Below are positions 27,920 to 38,645 of a DNA stretch of 64,000 nt, one piece after another. Under the pieces are notes generated by a model, which searched no databases, was not told where the DNA came from, and saw nothing but the letters and a program-made list of their open reading frames with translations. The position numbers and the translations under genes were made by a program. The DNA is from Oceanisphaera psychrotolerans (GTDB taxonomy: Bacteria; Pseudomonadota; Gammaproteobacteria; Enterobacterales; Aeromonadaceae): positions 33,807-97,806 of the forward strand of contig NZ_MDKE01000006.1 in the NCBI RefSeq assembly GCF_001870485.1, given 5' to 3'. How positions within the stretch are numbered: the stretch's first letter is position 1; each line of letters opens with the position of its first letter.

Positions 27920-30900
27920 TCACGCCGGTCTGACATCGTCACCTCGCCGGGAGGAGGGGAGGATCGGCTGCTCACCGAGCAGACGGATATCCACCTGCTG
28001 GTGCGGTATCCTGATATCGTGCCGGCGCAACCGGGTCAGCAGCAGGTTATGCAGCTCGTGAGTCATGGGCATACGGTGACTCATGTCTTCCACATAGACC
28101 CTGACCTCATAGACCAGCGCCGAGTCGGTCAGCTCCACCAGAAACACTTCGGGTACCGGGTTATCCAAGATCCGGCTGCATTCACGGATGGCCTCCTGGG
28201 TGATCTGCTGCACCAGTTCGATGTCGGCGTCGAGTCGCACCCGTACCAGCAGTTTGACTCGGGTAATGGCATCGGACAGCGACCAGTTGACGAACTGCTC
28301 GGTGATAAAGGCCTTGTTGGGCACGATGATTTCGCGTCTGTCCCAGTCGACGATGGTGGTGGCACGGGTCTTGATCTTGGAGACGGTGCCGGTCAGCTCG
28401 CGGATGGTCACGGTATCGCCGATGCGAATCGGTTTTTCGAACAGGATGATCAGACCAGAAACGAAGTTGGCGAAGATCTCCTGCAGACCAAAACCCAGGC
28501 CTACCGACAGGGCCGCCACCAGCCACTGGGTCTTGGACCAGTCGATGCCCAGCATGGCGAAGGTGGTGAAGGCGCCGATCATCAGCACCAGATATTTGGA
28601 AATGGTGGTAATGGCAAAGCCGGTGCCCGGTGACAGGTTCAGGTGCTGCAGCAGGCTCAGCTCCATCAGGCCCGGCAGGTTGCGAGCGGTGATCCAGGTC
28701 AGCACCACCACGAACAGGGCAATTACCAGATCCTTGAGCGAGATGGGTACCAGGGTGTCTTCTCCGGCCAGGGAGCTGGAAACCTGCCACACCTCTATGC
28801 TGTCGAGGAAGCTGAAGGCGGTATTGATCTCGGACCACAGCAGCATCAGGCTGAGAATATAGCCCAGCATCAGCGCCGAACGCAGCAGCCCCAGCGACTG
28901 GGCGCTGATGATGTCCAGATCCACGGCGGCCACGGCGGCGGCTTCCGCCTCCGGACTGGTCTGGGTTTCGGGGGTGTCTTCTTTTTCCTTGCGCTGGGCG
29001 ATGATCTCGGCGCGTCGGGCCTTGGCCCGTTCGAAGGCCAGCCGCCGGCGCTGGATCAGCATCCAGCGCCGCACCAGGTAGTAGAACATGAGGAAACTCA
29101 TGCCGACCAGTACCGAAATTTCCAGCTGGCGCAGCAGGGTATGGGCGGTAAACAGATAGCCCATCACGGTGGCGACCAGCGCCAGCAGCGGCGCGACGAT
29201 GAGCAGCCCCCACAGAATATGGTTCACCAGAGTCAGGTGTTCCTGCCGGGGCGGGGAGACCAGCAGTGGCAGATCTTCCTGATACAGACGCCAGGAAAAC
29301 AGGCTGGTCAGCAGACAGATCACGATAAAGCTGAGTCGTCCCAGGGTATCGTACAGGGAGAAATCCCGATAATCCTGTGCCACATAAAACATCAGCAAGG
29401 CGGGGAGCAAGGCCAGCATCAGGGTCTGGAACTGGCGCCATACTCGCCGCACCCGCTCAACGGGCAGGTTGAAGTGCACCACCAGCAGCCCTTTGCTCAT
29501 CATCAGATTACCGGCAAACAGCAGGATAAACACCGGCAGCATCAGTTGATGCAGGGCATGGGACAGGGCGACCACCACCTGTGGTGCCCAGGGCGAGTCG
29601 ACCGCATTGCCGAGCAGCGACAGCAGGGCCGGTATCGGCATGGCGGTCAGCAGGCTCAGCAGCAGGGTATTGAAGGTATAGTCGTATCTGTCCTGGGTCA
29701 CGTTGCCGATATGGGCGCTGATTTTGTCCAGATAGGCGCGCAGGCTGCGACGGCTCAATATCCACAGATAGAGCACCAGCACCGAGCTGAGACCATAGAG
29801 GGTCAGGCTGGCCCCGCTTTGCTGCAGCAGCGTCTGGGGCAGCGCCGTCCAGGTCGATAGGGTCAGCAACCAGCCGAGGGTTTCCATCAGCGCGGCCGGA
29901 AACTGGCTGCCGACGGGACGCAAATCCGGCAGCCAGAACAGGCGCTCGTCGGTGAGGGCCCGGATTTCCTGCAGCTGGCTGTTTTGCCGGCTGTAGGCCA
30001 CTTTCAGGCGGGTCTGTTCGTGGATCTGGTTGTCGGTGGCACTGATCAGCCGCTCCAGCAGCCGACGCTGGGTGTCCAGCAGTTCATCTATTTGTTGTCG
30101 TTGCTGCTCGGTGATCCCCTGCGCCTTGTCGCTCAGCAACAATTCGGTCCGATAGCTGTTGTTTCGCAGGTTGTCGAGCGACTCCTGATAGCCGTATTTG
30201 TCGACCCGGCTTTGCACGATGCGGGCCTCAAGCTGGGGCAGGGAGTAGGGGGCGGGCAGTTCGCTCAGGCGGTTGCGCAGGTTTTCGCCGAAACCGCGGC
30301 TGACCTGCAGCCACTCCAGTTGCTCCTTGAGGTTGGCTTTCATGTCGGCCAGCTCGGAGGCGGCCCGCTCCACCGCCTGGTATTCCAGTTGCAGCGCTTC
30401 CACTTCCCGGCTTTTTTCACTCAGCAGCCCCGACAGGCGCTGGTTGGCTGCCTGTTGTTCGGCCAGCAGCAGAGAGTCGGTTTCCACTTCATCGAGCAGT
30501 CGATCACTTTCGGCAATGGCCGCTTCGGTGGTGGCGCGCCGCAATTCGTTCTGGCGCTGCTGCAGGGCTTCGATGATGGCGTCCTGATCCTGTATCTGGC
30601 GTTGCAGAATATCCAGTTTCAGCCGGTTGATGCTGTCTCTGTTCCCGGAGGACAACTGTTCCAGCTCCAGCGCCTGGATCCGGCGTTGCAGACTCTGCTC
30701 CCGTGCCATGGCGAGGATGCGGTTGGCAGTATGTTGCCGCCCCTGAGCCTCGACAAACTGGAACTCGTCCAGATTTTGCTGGGTGCGCCGAAGTTGCTGG
30801 CGCAGATCGTCGAGCAGGTTGTGCAGGCCGCTGTTGCTCAGCTCCTGCAGGTTGAGGGCATTGGTCAGCTCTTCACGTTGACGCCGGAGTTCGAGCCGTC

Positions 30901-31243
30901 GGGCCTGAGCTTCAACCAGCGCCTGTTGTACGCCTTCCTCATCCAGCTGTGAAATGTTACCGGTATCCGTTGGCTTGAGTCTGGCCTGTTGTTGTTCCAG
31001 TTTCTTGAGCTCGGCCGGATATTCATCCATGAATTTCTTGAGGCTCTTGGTCTGTTCTTTATAGCGTTCGCCTTCCCGCACCAGCTGCAGAGCCTGATTA
31101 TAATTATCTCGCAGTTTCTTCAGTTCGGGTTTATCCCCTTCGGGGACTTCCGACAGCAGCGCCTCGATATCGGCAACGCTCTGATCGGCCAACAGTGGGG
31201 CCGGCAGCAGTAAGGCTAACAACAACAGGATGGGGGCAAACAC
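27920..31243 (-). CDS. mscM: Miniconductance mechanosensitive channel, MscK/MscM type
   Basis: 1107 aa, the same length as E. coli MscM (YjeP), from a GTG start. Signal peptide to about residue 19, a long periplasmic coiled-coil region (about 20-480), some eleven membrane segments, then the MscS core with pore helix followed by GLGFGLQEIFANFVSGLIILFEKP split across the membrane interface, and a cytoplasmic beta domain. Releases solutes on hypo-osmotic shock. Downstream of psd, as in E. coli. Confidence 0.93.
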   Translation of the reverse strand: MFAPILLLLALLLPAPLLADQSVADIEALLSEVPEGDKPELKKLRDNYNQALQLVREGERYKEQTKSLKKFMDEYPAELKKLEQQQARLKPTDTGNISQLDEEGVQQALVEAQARRLELRRQREELTNALNLQELSNSGLHNLLDDLRQQLRRTQQNLDEFQFVEAQGRQHTANRILAMAREQSLQRRIQALELEQLSSGNRDSINRLKLDILQRQIQDQDAIIEALQQRQNELRRATTEAAIAESDRLLDEVETDSLLLAEQQAANQRLSGLLSEKSREVEALQLEYQAVERAASELADMKANLKEQLEWLQVSRGFGENLRNRLSELPAPYSLPQLEARIVQSRVDKYGYQESLDNLRNNSYRTELLLSDKAQGITEQQRQQIDELLDTQRRLLERLISATDNQIHEQTRLKVAYSRQNSQLQEIRALTDERLFWLPDLRPVGSQFPAALMETLGWLLTLSTWTALPQTLLQQSGASLTLYGLSSVLVLYLWILSRRSLRAYLDKISAHIGNVTQDRYDYTFNTLLLSLLTAMPIPALLSLLGNAVDSPWAPQVVVALSHALHQLMLPVFILLFAGNLMMSKGLLVVHFNLPVERVRRVWRQFQTLMLALLPALLMFYVAQDYRDFSLYDTLGRLSFIVICLLTSLFSWRLYQEDLPLLVSPPRQEHLTLVNHILWGLLIVAPLLALVATVMGYLFTAHTLLRQLEISVLVGMSFLMFYYLVRRWMLIQRRRLAFERAKARRAEIIAQRKEKEDTPETQTSPEAEAAAVAAVDLDIISAQSLGLLRSALMLGYILSLMLLWSEINTAFSFLDSIEVWQVSSSLAGEDTLVPISLKDLVIALFVVVLTWITARNLPGLMELSLLQHLNLSPGTGFAITTISKYLVLMIGAFTTFAMLGIDWSKTQWLVAALSVGLGFGLQEIFANFVSGLIILFEKPIRIGDTVTIRELTGTVSKIKTRATTIVDWDRREIIVPNKAFITEQFVNWSLSDAITRVKLLVRVRLDADIELVQQITQEAIRECSRILDNPVPEVFLVELTDSALVYEVRVYVEDMSHRMPMTHELHNLLLTRLRRHDIRIPHQQVDIRLLGEQPILPSSRRGDDVRPA

Positions 31244-31307
31244 GGTTGGCTCTCAACAAAAAGGAAGTTCGGGCCGCGGCCGCTTGTGCCGGCCGCGGCG
31301 ATACAGG

Positions 31308-32168
31308 TTAATCCTGGTTCAGTCTGCCAAATTCAGTCCCCATACGAGTAGGGGTGCCGGGAAGCTGGCTTTCGGACAGTGTAACGCTGCCGGGCGCAAA
31401 CAAACAGACGACGGTACTGCCCAGTTTGAAACGGCCCATCTCGTCGCCTTTGGCCAGACGGGGCGCGGTAGCGGGATCATAATCCCAGCGCTGAATACGC
31501 TTGCCCGCAGGCGGCGTCACGGTGCCGGCCCAGACGGTTTCGATGCTGGCCACTATGGTGGCTCCCACCAGTACCAGTGACATGGGGCCGGCCGGGGTAT
31601 CGAAAATGCAGACGACCCGTTCGTTGCGGGCAAACAGCTCGGGGACGCGGGAGGCGGTCAGCGGGTTGACCGAGAACAGCTCACCCGGCACATAAATCAT
31701 GGTTTTCAGTACACCGTCGATCGGCATGTGGATACGGTGATAATCCCTGGGTGCCAGATAGATGGTGGCGAAATCGCCCCCCATGAAGGGTGCGGCCAGC
31801 TCCTTGTCGCCACCGAGCAGGGTGCGAGCACTGTAATCGTGGCCCTTGGCCTGGATGATACGGCCCTGGGAGATGGGGGCGAGCTGGCTGATGGCGCCGT
31901 CGACCGGCATGGCCAGCAGTTGTTCGCCGGCCACCAGCGGGCGGGCGTCTTCTTTAAGGGCGCGGGTAAAGAAGTCGTTGAAGCTGGCATAGTGGGTTGG
32001 ATCTTCATGCAGCGCTTCACTCATGTCGACCCGATACTGGCGGATAAAACGCCGGATCAGCCACTGAGTCAGCTTGCCGCCTTCCATGGCGGCCAGGCGG
32101 CCAATGAGACGAGACAGCAGGTGTTTGGGGAGCAGGTATTGCAGCAGAATTTTCAAATGGTCTGTCAT
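31308..32168 (-). CDS. psd: Phosphatidylserine decarboxylase proenzyme
   Basis: Makes phosphatidylethanolamine at the inner membrane. 286 aa from ATG 32168. The self-cleavage motif LGST is at 249-252, giving the pyruvoyl alpha chain from Ser251; [11 protein letters not shown] and [11 protein letters not shown] are conserved. Shorter than E. coli (322 aa) because the acidic C-terminal tail is missing. The frame is open upstream to 32387, but that leader overlaps rsgA and lacks homology. Between rsgA and mscM. Confidence 0.95.
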   Translation of the reverse strand: MTDHLKILLQYLLPKHLLSRLIGRLAAMEGGKLTQWLIRRFIRQYRVDMSEALHEDPTHYASFNDFFTRALKEDARPLVAGEQLLAMPVDGAISQLAPISQGRIIQAKGHDYSARTLLGGDKELAAPFMGGDFATIYLAPRDYHRIHMPIDGVLKTMIYVPGELFSVNPLTASRVPELFARNERVVCIFDTPAGPMSLVLVGATIVASIETVWAGTVTPPAGKRIQRWDYDPATAPRLAKGDEMGRFKLGSTVVCLFAPGSVTLSESQLPGTPTRMGTEFGRLNQD

Positions 32169-32197
32169 GATGATTCCGAAAAATAACGGGGTGATAA

Positions 32198-33232
32198 TCA
32201 GGCCTTGGGATGATGGCGACTGGGTTTGTCGGCCATGGCATCCATGATGCGGTGATAGCTCTCGAGACGCTCGGGATGAATGTGTCCCTCTTCCTTCGCC
32301 TGCTGCAGCAAACAGCCGGGATCGCTGCCGTGCTTGCAGTCGCGGAAGCGGCAACCGCCGAGGTAGTCCCGAAACTCGCGGAAACACCAGGCCACTCGTT
32401 CAGGTGCCAGGTGCCAGAGCGAAAACTCGCGAATACCGGGAGAGTCGATAAGCGATCCGCCGGACGGAAAATGATAGAGCCGGGCGGTGGTGGTGGTGTG
32501 CTGGCCCAGTCCGGAGTTGTCGGACACGGCGCCGGTGATGGCTTCTACATGCGGCATCACCGCATTGACCAGCGAGGATTTACCCACCCCGGACTGACCG
32601 ACGAAGATGCTGGTATGATCCTTCAAGGCGTCCTTGAGCTCGTCCAGTCCTTCGCCGGTATCGCAACTGACCAGTAACAGCTGATAACCGATATCACGGT
32701 AGCGTTGCAGTGCCTGCTCCGCCTGTTGGCGCTGTTGGGCGCTGAGCAGGTCGGCCTTGTTCAGCACGATCATCGGCGGCATCTCGACGTCTTCGGCCGC
32801 CACCAGATAGCGATCGATCACGTGGCAACTCAGCTCCGGCAATACCGAAGACACCAGCACTATCTGGTCGATGTTGGCGGCGACTGGCTTGATGCCGTCA
32901 TAGTAGTCGGGGCGGGTCAGCACGGTCTTGCGGGGGTGTACCGCTTCCACCACGCCGCTGATGCCCTGGCTGGTATCGAGGCCCGGACGCCAGACCACGC
33001 GATCGCCGGTGACCAGCGACGACAGGGTACGCCGCATGTTGCAGCGATGGATCTGCCGTTCATGGTCTTCGATATCGGCGTGCTGACCGAATCGGCTGAT
33101 CACCAGCCCGTCCTGCCGGGGGCCGAGCTGGCTGTCGTCGATGGTTTCCGCCGACTGGCGCTTGAGACGACGGCTGTGATTATCACTGACCCGTCGTTTC
33201 TGGCCTTTGCTGAGCTTTTTTTTCTTGGTCAC
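32198..33232 (-). CDS. rsgA: Small-subunit biogenesis GTPase RsgA
   Basis: 344 aa. N-terminal OB fold, then a circularly permuted GTPase: NKAD at 158, Walker A GQSGVGKS at 212, switch region [12 protein letters not shown] at 263. Zinc knuckle Cys294, Cys299, His301, Cys307. Helps mature the 30S subunit. The basic N-terminus ([14 protein letters not shown]) is typical. First gene of rsgA-psd-mscM, divergent from orn. Confidence 0.97.
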   Translation of the reverse strand: MTKKKKLSKGQKRRVSDNHSRRLKRQSAETIDDSQLGPRQDGLVISRFGQHADIEDHERQIHRCNMRRTLSSLVTGDRVVWRPGLDTSQGISGVVEAVHPRKTVLTRPDYYDGIKPVAANIDQIVLVSSVLPELSCHVIDRYLVAAEDVEMPPMIVLNKADLLSAQQRQQAEQALQRYRDIGYQLLLVSCDTGEGLDELKDALKDHTSIFVGQSGVGKSSLVNAVMPHVEAITGAVSDNSGLGQHTTTTARLYHFPSGGSLIDSPGIREFSLWHLAPERVAWCFREFRDYLGGCRFRDCKHGSDPGCLLQQAKEEGHIHPERLESYHRIMDAMADKPSRHHPKA

Positions 33233-33319
33233 GATATCCTCGAACCTGCTTTCATTGCCGGCTATGATACACTTTCCCGCTGGAACTTGTCCCTATTGCC
33301 ACCTTGCTTGCGAGATAAC

Positions 33320-33865
33320 ATGAGCCAAAATGCAGAAAATCTGGTCTGGATCGATCTGGAGATGACCGGCCTGGAGCCGGATGAACACAAGATTATCGAA
33401 ATCGCCAGCATCATCACCGACAAAGAGCTGAATATACTGGCCGAAGGACCGGTATTGGCCATTCATCAAAACGAGGCCGAGCTGGCCAAGATGGACGAGT
33501 GGAACGTGCGTACCCATACCGGTTCCGGACTGGTGGCGCGGGTACAGGCAAGCAAGGTGACTGAAGAAGAGGCGGTGGCACAGACGCTGGCGTTTCTACG
33601 TGAATGGGTGCCGGAGCAGGCGTCACCGCTGTGTGGCAACTCCATCGGTCAGGACCGGCGTTTTCTGGTTCGACACATGCCGACGCTGGAAGCCTTCTTC
33701 CATTACCGCAATGTGGATGTCAGCACCGTCAAGGAACTGGTGCGCCGCTGGCAGCCGGCTTTGTTGGCGCAGTTCACCAAAAAAGGCAGCCATCAGGCAC
33801 TGGATGATATCCGCGAGTCCATTGCCGAACTGCAGTTCTACCGGGAGACGGTGTTCAAAATCTGA
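33320..33865 (+). CDS. orn: Oligoribonuclease
   Basis: 3'-5' exonuclease that degrades short RNA and pGpG from cyclic-di-GMP turnover. 181 aa, same as E. coli. DEDDh motifs: [19 protein letters not shown], and HQALDDI. Start ATG 33320 ([14 protein letters not shown]); the upstream open frame is antisense to rsgA and is rejected. Followed by tRNA-Gly, as in E. coli. Confidence 0.97.
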   Translation: MSQNAENLVWIDLEMTGLEPDEHKIIEIASIITDKELNILAEGPVLAIHQNEAELAKMDEWNVRTHTGSGLVARVQASKVTEEEAVAQTLAFLREWVPEQASPLCGNSIGQDRRFLVRHMPTLEAFFHYRNVDVSTVKELVRRWQPALLAQFTKKGSHQALDDIRESIAELQFYRETVFKI

Positions 33866-33924
33866 GTGTATTTCGCTCTGATGCCGATGTTTTCGCCAAA
33901 CGGAAAGCGGGGACGAAAAAAGTC

Positions 33925-33952
33925 TTGCATTCGATTAATCGGTTCGTATAAT
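33925..33952 (+). promoter_or_regulatory. Promoter of tRNA-Gly
   Basis: TTGCAT, 16-base spacer, TATAAT, followed by a GC-rich discriminator (TCGCCTCCCG) typical of stringently controlled stable-RNA promoters. The -10 ends 57 bases before the tRNA. Confidence 0.8.
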
Positions 33953-34009
33953 TCGCCTCCCGTAGCCAGTCGCAATTGTGAAGCAAGCCGCTGCCTACAA
34001 AAGAAATCT

Positions 34010-34085
34010 GCGGGAATAGCTCAGCTGGTAGAGCACAACCTTGCCAAGGTTGGGGTCGCGAGTTCGAATCTCGTTTCCCGCTCCA
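34010..34085 (+). tRNA. tRNA-Gly (anticodon GCC)
   Basis: 76 nt with encoded CCA. Acceptor GCGGGAA/TTCCCGC, D loop AGCTCAGCTGGTAGAGC, anticodon loop TTGCCAA, T arm with GTTCGAATC. Sits between orn and queG, where E. coli carries the tandem glyVXY genes of the same anticodon; only one copy is present here. Confidence 0.97.
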
Positions 34086-34125
34086 AATACAAAAAAACCG
34101 ACCTTATGGTCGGTTTTTTTGTATT
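34086..34125. terminator. Terminator after tRNA-Gly, bidirectional with queG
   Basis: AATACAAAAAAACCGACC, TTAT loop and its full complement: an 18-bp perfect stem with internal T-run. It begins right after the tRNA CCA. Confidence 0.9.
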
Positions 34126-34228
34126 TGTCTCTGTCTCTCCATCAAGCACTTACGCATCCACCCCATTAAGCAAATGATCTGCTTCATTCCGGTGTATCTG
34201 CGTTAGGCCAAACCGATGCTACAGATCA

Positions 34229-35362
34229 TCAGCGGGCGTGTTTGGGCATGCCCTTGTCCACCGCCCGGATCAGCCGTTCCGTCTTGCGGTCCACCTGTGC
34301 CAGTCCGGCCCGCTGTCGGGCCAGGGCCCAGTCGATATGCTCCTGCACCATTTCATCTGCTTCTTCCCGTTTCTGCTCCAGAGCGGCGATGATGGCCGGA
34401 CTGGCCGGGGCATTGCCCAGGGCCACGGCGATATTGCGCAGCCAGCGCCGATGGCCGATGCGCCGGATGGGACTGCCTTCGGTCTGCTTGAGGAAGTGGG
34501 CTTCGCTCCAGTCGAACAGCGCCAGCAGCTCGGGCGCATGCAGGTTGTCCCGGGCGGCAAAGTCCGGCTCCTGACTGGCATTGGCGAACCGATTCCAGGG
34601 GCAAATCAACTGGCAGTCGTCGCAGCCGTAGATGCGGTTACCCATCAGCGGGCGAAGCTCCTCGGGTATGGGGCCGTCCAGCTCGATGGTGAGATAGGAG
34701 ATACAGCGGCGGGCATCCACCACATAAGGGGCGACGATGGCGCCGGTGGGGCAGGCGGTGATGCAGGCCACGCATTTACCGCAGCCTTCTTCCACCGGCT
34801 GGTCGATAGGCAGGGGCAGGTTGACCAGCAATTCCCCGAGAAAGAAGAAGGAGCCCTGCTGGCGATTGAGCAGCAGCGAGTGCTTGCCGGTCCAGCCGAG
34901 GCCGGCCTTGGCCGCCAGCGGACGTTCCAGTACCGGTGCCGAATCGACAAAGGGGCGAGCGACCAGGTCGCTCGCCCGTTGCTCGATTTTATCGGCCAGT
35001 TTCTTCAGTCGTTGCCGCAGCACCTTGTGATAATCCCGGCCCAGGGCATAGCGGCTGATATAGCCCTGCTCGGCGTTGCTCAGCACCCGGGCAATGGCCG
35101 CCTGCTCCGGCAGGTAGTTCATGCGCACCGAGATCACCCTCAGGGTGCCGGGCAGCAGTTCGTGCGGGCGGGCGCGCATCATGCCGTGGCGGGCCATGTA
35201 GTCCATTTCACCGTGATAACCCTGGTCCAGCCAGTCGGCCAGCAGCGGCTCCTGTTCGGCGAGATCGGTATCGGTAATACCCACCTGGTCAAAGCCTAGC
35301 TCTGCTGCCCAGAGCTTGATATCGTGGGCCAAAGTCTCAAAGTCGGGAGCGGTCATGGGCAT
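34229..35362 (-). CDS. queG: Epoxyqueuosine reductase
   Basis: Last step of queuosine synthesis in tRNA: reduces epoxyqueuosine with cobalamin. 377 aa. Two ferredoxin-type clusters: CGKCVACITACPTG and CDDCQLICPWN; PLAAKAGLGWTGKHSLL and GYISRYALGRDYH are conserved cobalamin-pocket segments; a HEAT-like C-terminus follows. Start ATG 35362 or 35356. Its start codon region overlaps the divergent nnr start. Confidence 0.95.
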   Translation of the reverse strand: MPMTAPDFETLAHDIKLWAAELGFDQVGITDTDLAEQEPLLADWLDQGYHGEMDYMARHGMMRARPHELLPGTLRVISVRMNYLPEQAAIARVLSNAEQGYISRYALGRDYHKVLRQRLKKLADKIEQRASDLVARPFVDSAPVLERPLAAKAGLGWTGKHSLLLNRQQGSFFFLGELLVNLPLPIDQPVEEGCGKCVACITACPTGAIVAPYVVDARRCISYLTIELDGPIPEELRPLMGNRIYGCDDCQLICPWNRFANASQEPDFAARDNLHAPELLALFDWSEAHFLKQTEGSPIRRIGHRRWLRNIAVALGNAPASPAIIAALEQKREEADEMVQEHIDWALARQRAGLAQVDRKTERLIRAVDKGMPKHAR

Positions 35363-36902
35363 TATCGGTCTGGAAAAGTCTCACAGTTTAACACAGTCGC
35401 TGTGGAGCTCGGAGCAGATCCGGAAGGGCGAGCGGCAGGCGGCGGCCGCCTGTGGCATGGCCATGTTCGAGCTGATGACCCGGGCGGGGCTGGCGCTGTT
35501 CGAACTGTCCCGGGACCGTTGGCCCGACGCCCGGCACTGGTGGGTGTTCACCGGCGGTGGCAACAACGGCGGTGACGGCTACGTGGTGGCTCGCCTGGCC
35601 CGGGCGGCCGGTATTCGGGTGCAGCTGGTACAGTTGGGTGATGCCGAGCAACTGAGCGGCGACGCCGCCATCGCCCGGGATCACTATCGGGCCGATGGCG
35701 GCGCCATCGAAAGCCTGAATGCGCTGCAGGATACGCCCGATCTGATTATCGATGCCTTGCTCGGTACCGGCCTCAGTGGCGACGTAAGGGAAAATGCCCG
35801 GCGCCATATTCGCCTGATCAATCAAACCCCCGCACCGGTGCTGGCGGTGGATGTGCCGTCCGGGCTCTGCGCCGATACCGGACGCATACTGGGCGAGTCT
35901 GTCGAAGCCTGCATGACCCTGTCCTTTATCGGACTCAAGGCCGGCTTGCTGACCGGACGCGGACCCGATGTCACCGGTCAGGTACTGCTGGCGAGCCTGG
36001 GCATTCAGCCCCGCTTGCAACAAACACCGGTAGCCAGCCTGATGCACTGGGATCAACTGCGACGACAGTTGCCCCGCCGCCGCCGTGGTGCCCACAAGGG
36101 CGAAGCCGGACGCTTGCTGATTGTTGGTGGCAATGAAGGTATGAATGGTGCCGTTCGTCTGGCCGGCGAAGCGGCGCTGCGTTGCGCCACCGGGCTGGTG
36201 CGGCTGCTCAGCCATCCGGCCCATGCGCATCTGCTTAATCTGCCTCGACCCGAGCTGATGACGGCGGCTTTTCCCGGCTTTGACGACTGGCACTGGGGTG
36301 ATGCTCTGGTGCTGGGGCCCGGTCTGGGACGAGACGTCTGGTCTCATGACCTGTTTGAGGCGGCGTACGAGGTCGGGCTTGAGGCAGATAAGCCCATGGT
36401 GATCGATGCGGACGGGCTCTGGTGGCTGGCTTGTCGGCAGGATGATTTACCGGTGCGGCGGCCCTGGGTGCTGACGCCTCATCCGGGGGAGGCGGCGATG
36501 CTGCTGGATTGCAATACTGCCGAGATAGAGGCGGATCGACTGGCGGCGGTGCGGGCCATTCAGCAAAAATATGGCGGTGTGGTGGTATTGAAAGGCGCCG
36601 GCTCTCTGATCGCAGATGAGCACCATGTCAGATTATGTCATTATGGTAATCCCGGCATGGCGTCGGGCGGGATGGGCGATTTGTTATCTGGTATAATTGG
36701 CGCCTTTATAGCCCAGGGACTGACTCCCTTTAATGCTGCCTCGGTGGCGGTATGTCTTCATGGCATGGCCGGTGACAGTGCCGCCAAAGGTGGCGGTATG
36801 CTCGGATTATTGGCATCGGATTTACTCTCTTCACTCAGAAGTCTTATTAATCAACATGATGAACATGACAACAAACACTCTGACCCTGACGCTTGCCGAT
36901 GA
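35355..36902 (+). CDS. nnr: Bifunctional NAD(P)H-hydrate epimerase/dehydratase
   Basis: 515 aa. N-terminal YjeF epimerase domain (about 1-215; [32 protein letters not shown]) and C-terminal ADP-dependent dehydratase ([35 protein letters not shown]). Repairs hydrated NADH/NADPH. Start ATG 35355; divergent queG overlaps it. First gene of a long plus-strand run to hflC and overlaps tsaE by 47 bases. Confidence 0.95.
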   Translation: MGIIGLEKSHSLTQSLWSSEQIRKGERQAAAACGMAMFELMTRAGLALFELSRDRWPDARHWWVFTGGGNNGGDGYVVARLARAAGIRVQLVQLGDAEQLSGDAAIARDHYRADGGAIESLNALQDTPDLIIDALLGTGLSGDVRENARRHIRLINQTPAPVLAVDVPSGLCADTGRILGESVEACMTLSFIGLKAGLLTGRGPDVTGQVLLASLGIQPRLQQTPVASLMHWDQLRRQLPRRRRGAHKGEAGRLLIVGGNEGMNGAVRLAGEAALRCATGLVRLLSHPAHAHLLNLPRPELMTAAFPGFDDWHWGDALVLGPGLGRDVWSHDLFEAAYEVGLEADKPMVIDADGLWWLACRQDDLPVRRPWVLTPHPGEAAMLLDCNTAEIEADRLAAVRAIQQKYGGVVVLKGAGSLIADEHHVRLCHYGNPGMASGGMGDLLSGIIGAFIAQGLTPFNAASVAVCLHGMAGDSAAKGGGMLGLLASDLLSSLRSLINQHDEHDNKHSDPDACR

Positions 36903-37332
36903 GCAACAGACCCTGGCGTTGGGTAAAAAACTGGCGCAATCCTGTTGCGAGGCGAGCATCATTTTCCTGCATGGTGATCTGGGCGCGGGGAAAACCACCC
37001 TGAGCCGCGGGATAATCCAGGCGCTGGGACATGAAGGCAAGGTGAAAAGCCCGACCTATACCCTGGTTGAACCCTATCAGGCCGGTGGCTGGCAGGTCTA
37101 TCACTTCGATCTGTATCGCCTGGCCGATCCGGAAGAGCTGGAGTACATGGGCATTCGTGATTATTTTACTCCGGATAGTCTCTGTCTGGTGGAATGGCCA
37201 CAGCGTGGCCATGGCATGCTGCCGCCGCCGGATCTGGAAGTGACACTGAGCTATCAAGGCATACAACGACAGGCATTAATGGAAGCCCGCACCCCGACTG
37301 GCGTGGCGTTACTGGAGAAAATAAAAACGTGA
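36856..37332 (+). CDS. tsaE: tRNA threonylcarbamoyladenosine synthesis ATPase TsaE
   Basis: ATPase of the t6A37 tRNA-modification complex with TsaB/TsaD. 158 aa. Walker [11 protein letters not shown] near residue 39, then [11 protein letters not shown] and [18 protein letters not shown]. Start within the nnr 3' end; ATGs at 36856, 36859 and 36865 are all possible, the first giving an E. coli-like N-terminus. Its TGA overlaps the amiB GTG. Confidence 0.94.
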   Translation: MMNMTTNTLTLTLADEQQTLALGKKLAQSCCEASIIFLHGDLGAGKTTLSRGIIQALGHEGKVKSPTYTLVEPYQAGGWQVYHFDLYRLADPEELEYMGIRDYFTPDSLCLVEWPQRGHGMLPPPDLEVTLSYQGIQRQALMEARTPTGVALLEKIKT

Positions 37333-38644
37333 AGTCGATACTGGCATTTTTCTGTTTGTGGTTCAGCGTATCGGCCTGGGCAAACCAGCTTGAAAGTATC
37401 CGTATCTGGCCGTCGCCGGATAACACCCGCATCGTGCTCGATATGGGCTCGGCACCAGCCTACGAGTATTTTATGCTCAATGGTCCTCATCGTCTGGTGG
37501 TGGATCTGAAGCAGACCCAGGGCCGGGTCAAATTTGCCGCGATCAACAATAACAGCGAGCTGATCACCCGGATTCGAAGCAGTAAGCCACCGGTGCCGAG
37601 CAGCTACCGACTGGTATTCGAGCTCAAGTCCGGAGTCAAGCCGGTGGTCTTTCCGCTGGCACCGGCCGGTGACTATGGCCACCGACTGGTGATCGACCTG
37701 CCTTATGCCGATCAGAGCCGGGCTCCGCAGCAGGTCGTACGCAAGGCGGCCCCGGTGGGACAGAAAGAAATCATCATCGCCATCGATCCGGGGCATGGGG
37801 GTGAAGACCCGGGCGCATAGGACCGAGAAAAAACCGTGAAAAACACATAACGCTCGCCATTTCCCGCCGTCTGGCCGACATCATCAATAAAGATCCGGGC
37901 ATGAGGGCGGTGCTGACCCGTACCGGTGATTACTATGTCAATCTCAACCGGCGCTCCGAGATTGCACGCAAGGCCAAGGCGGATCTGCTGCTGTCCATTC
38001 ATGCGGACAGCGTGGCCAACAGCGGGCCGCGTGGCGCCTCGGTATGGGTGTTGTCGTCCAACAGAGCCAACCGGGAGATGGCCGGCTGGCTGGAAAAGCA
38101 AGAGCGTCAGTCGGAGCTGTTGGGAGGAGTGGGCGCCGTGATTTCCCAGACCGATGGCAACCCCTACCTGACCCGCACCTTTCTCGACTTGTCGATGGAC
38201 AAGTCCCGGGCCGACAGTTACGCCATCAGCGAACACATCCTGTCTGCCATGAGCAAGGTGGTACGGCTGCACAAGCGCAAGCCGGAGCATGCCAGTCTGG
38301 CGGTGCTCAAGTCACCGGATATCCCTTCGCTGTTGGTTGAAGCCGGATTTATTTCCAACCCGCAGGAAGAGCAGTTGCTGCTGACCGCGGCGCATCAGCA
38401 GCAGGTGGCGCAGGCGGTATTCAACGGGCTCAAGTCCTATTACCGGCAAAATCCGCCCGGTGGCACCATGATGGCCAGTCAGCCATCCGGTGGCCCGGCG
38501 CGTCAGCACAAGGTGCAGAGCGGAGAAAGCCTGTCGTTGATCGCTCAGCGTTACGGTATCAGCGTCAGCCGACTGAAGGGTCATAACAGCCTGAAGTCCG
38601 ATGTGGTCCGCATCGGTCAGGTGCTGGATATTCCGGGGAGCTGA
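37329..38644 (+). CDS. amiB: N-acetylmuramoyl-L-alanine amidase AmiB, split by a one-base deletion
   Basis: Septal cell-wall amidase. GTG start overlapping the tsaE stop (GTGA); signal peptide to about residue 18, AMIN domain (about 20-130), zinc amidase domain ([24 protein letters not shown]), and one C-terminal LysM ([17 protein letters not shown]). After DPGA a TAG appears; inserting one A at 37817 restores [19 protein letters not shown] and an open frame to 38644 (about 438 aa; E. coli 445). Likely a sequence error. Confidence 0.92.
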
Positions 38645-38645
38645 T

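Noticed and set aside
32705..33319. Open frame extending orn upstream by about 200 codons
   Set aside because: Antisense to rsgA; Orn homology begins at ATG 33320 with correct length of 181 aa.
35340..35375. Overlap of divergent queG and nnr starts
   Set aside because: The same back-to-back arrangement exists in E. coli; not unusual.
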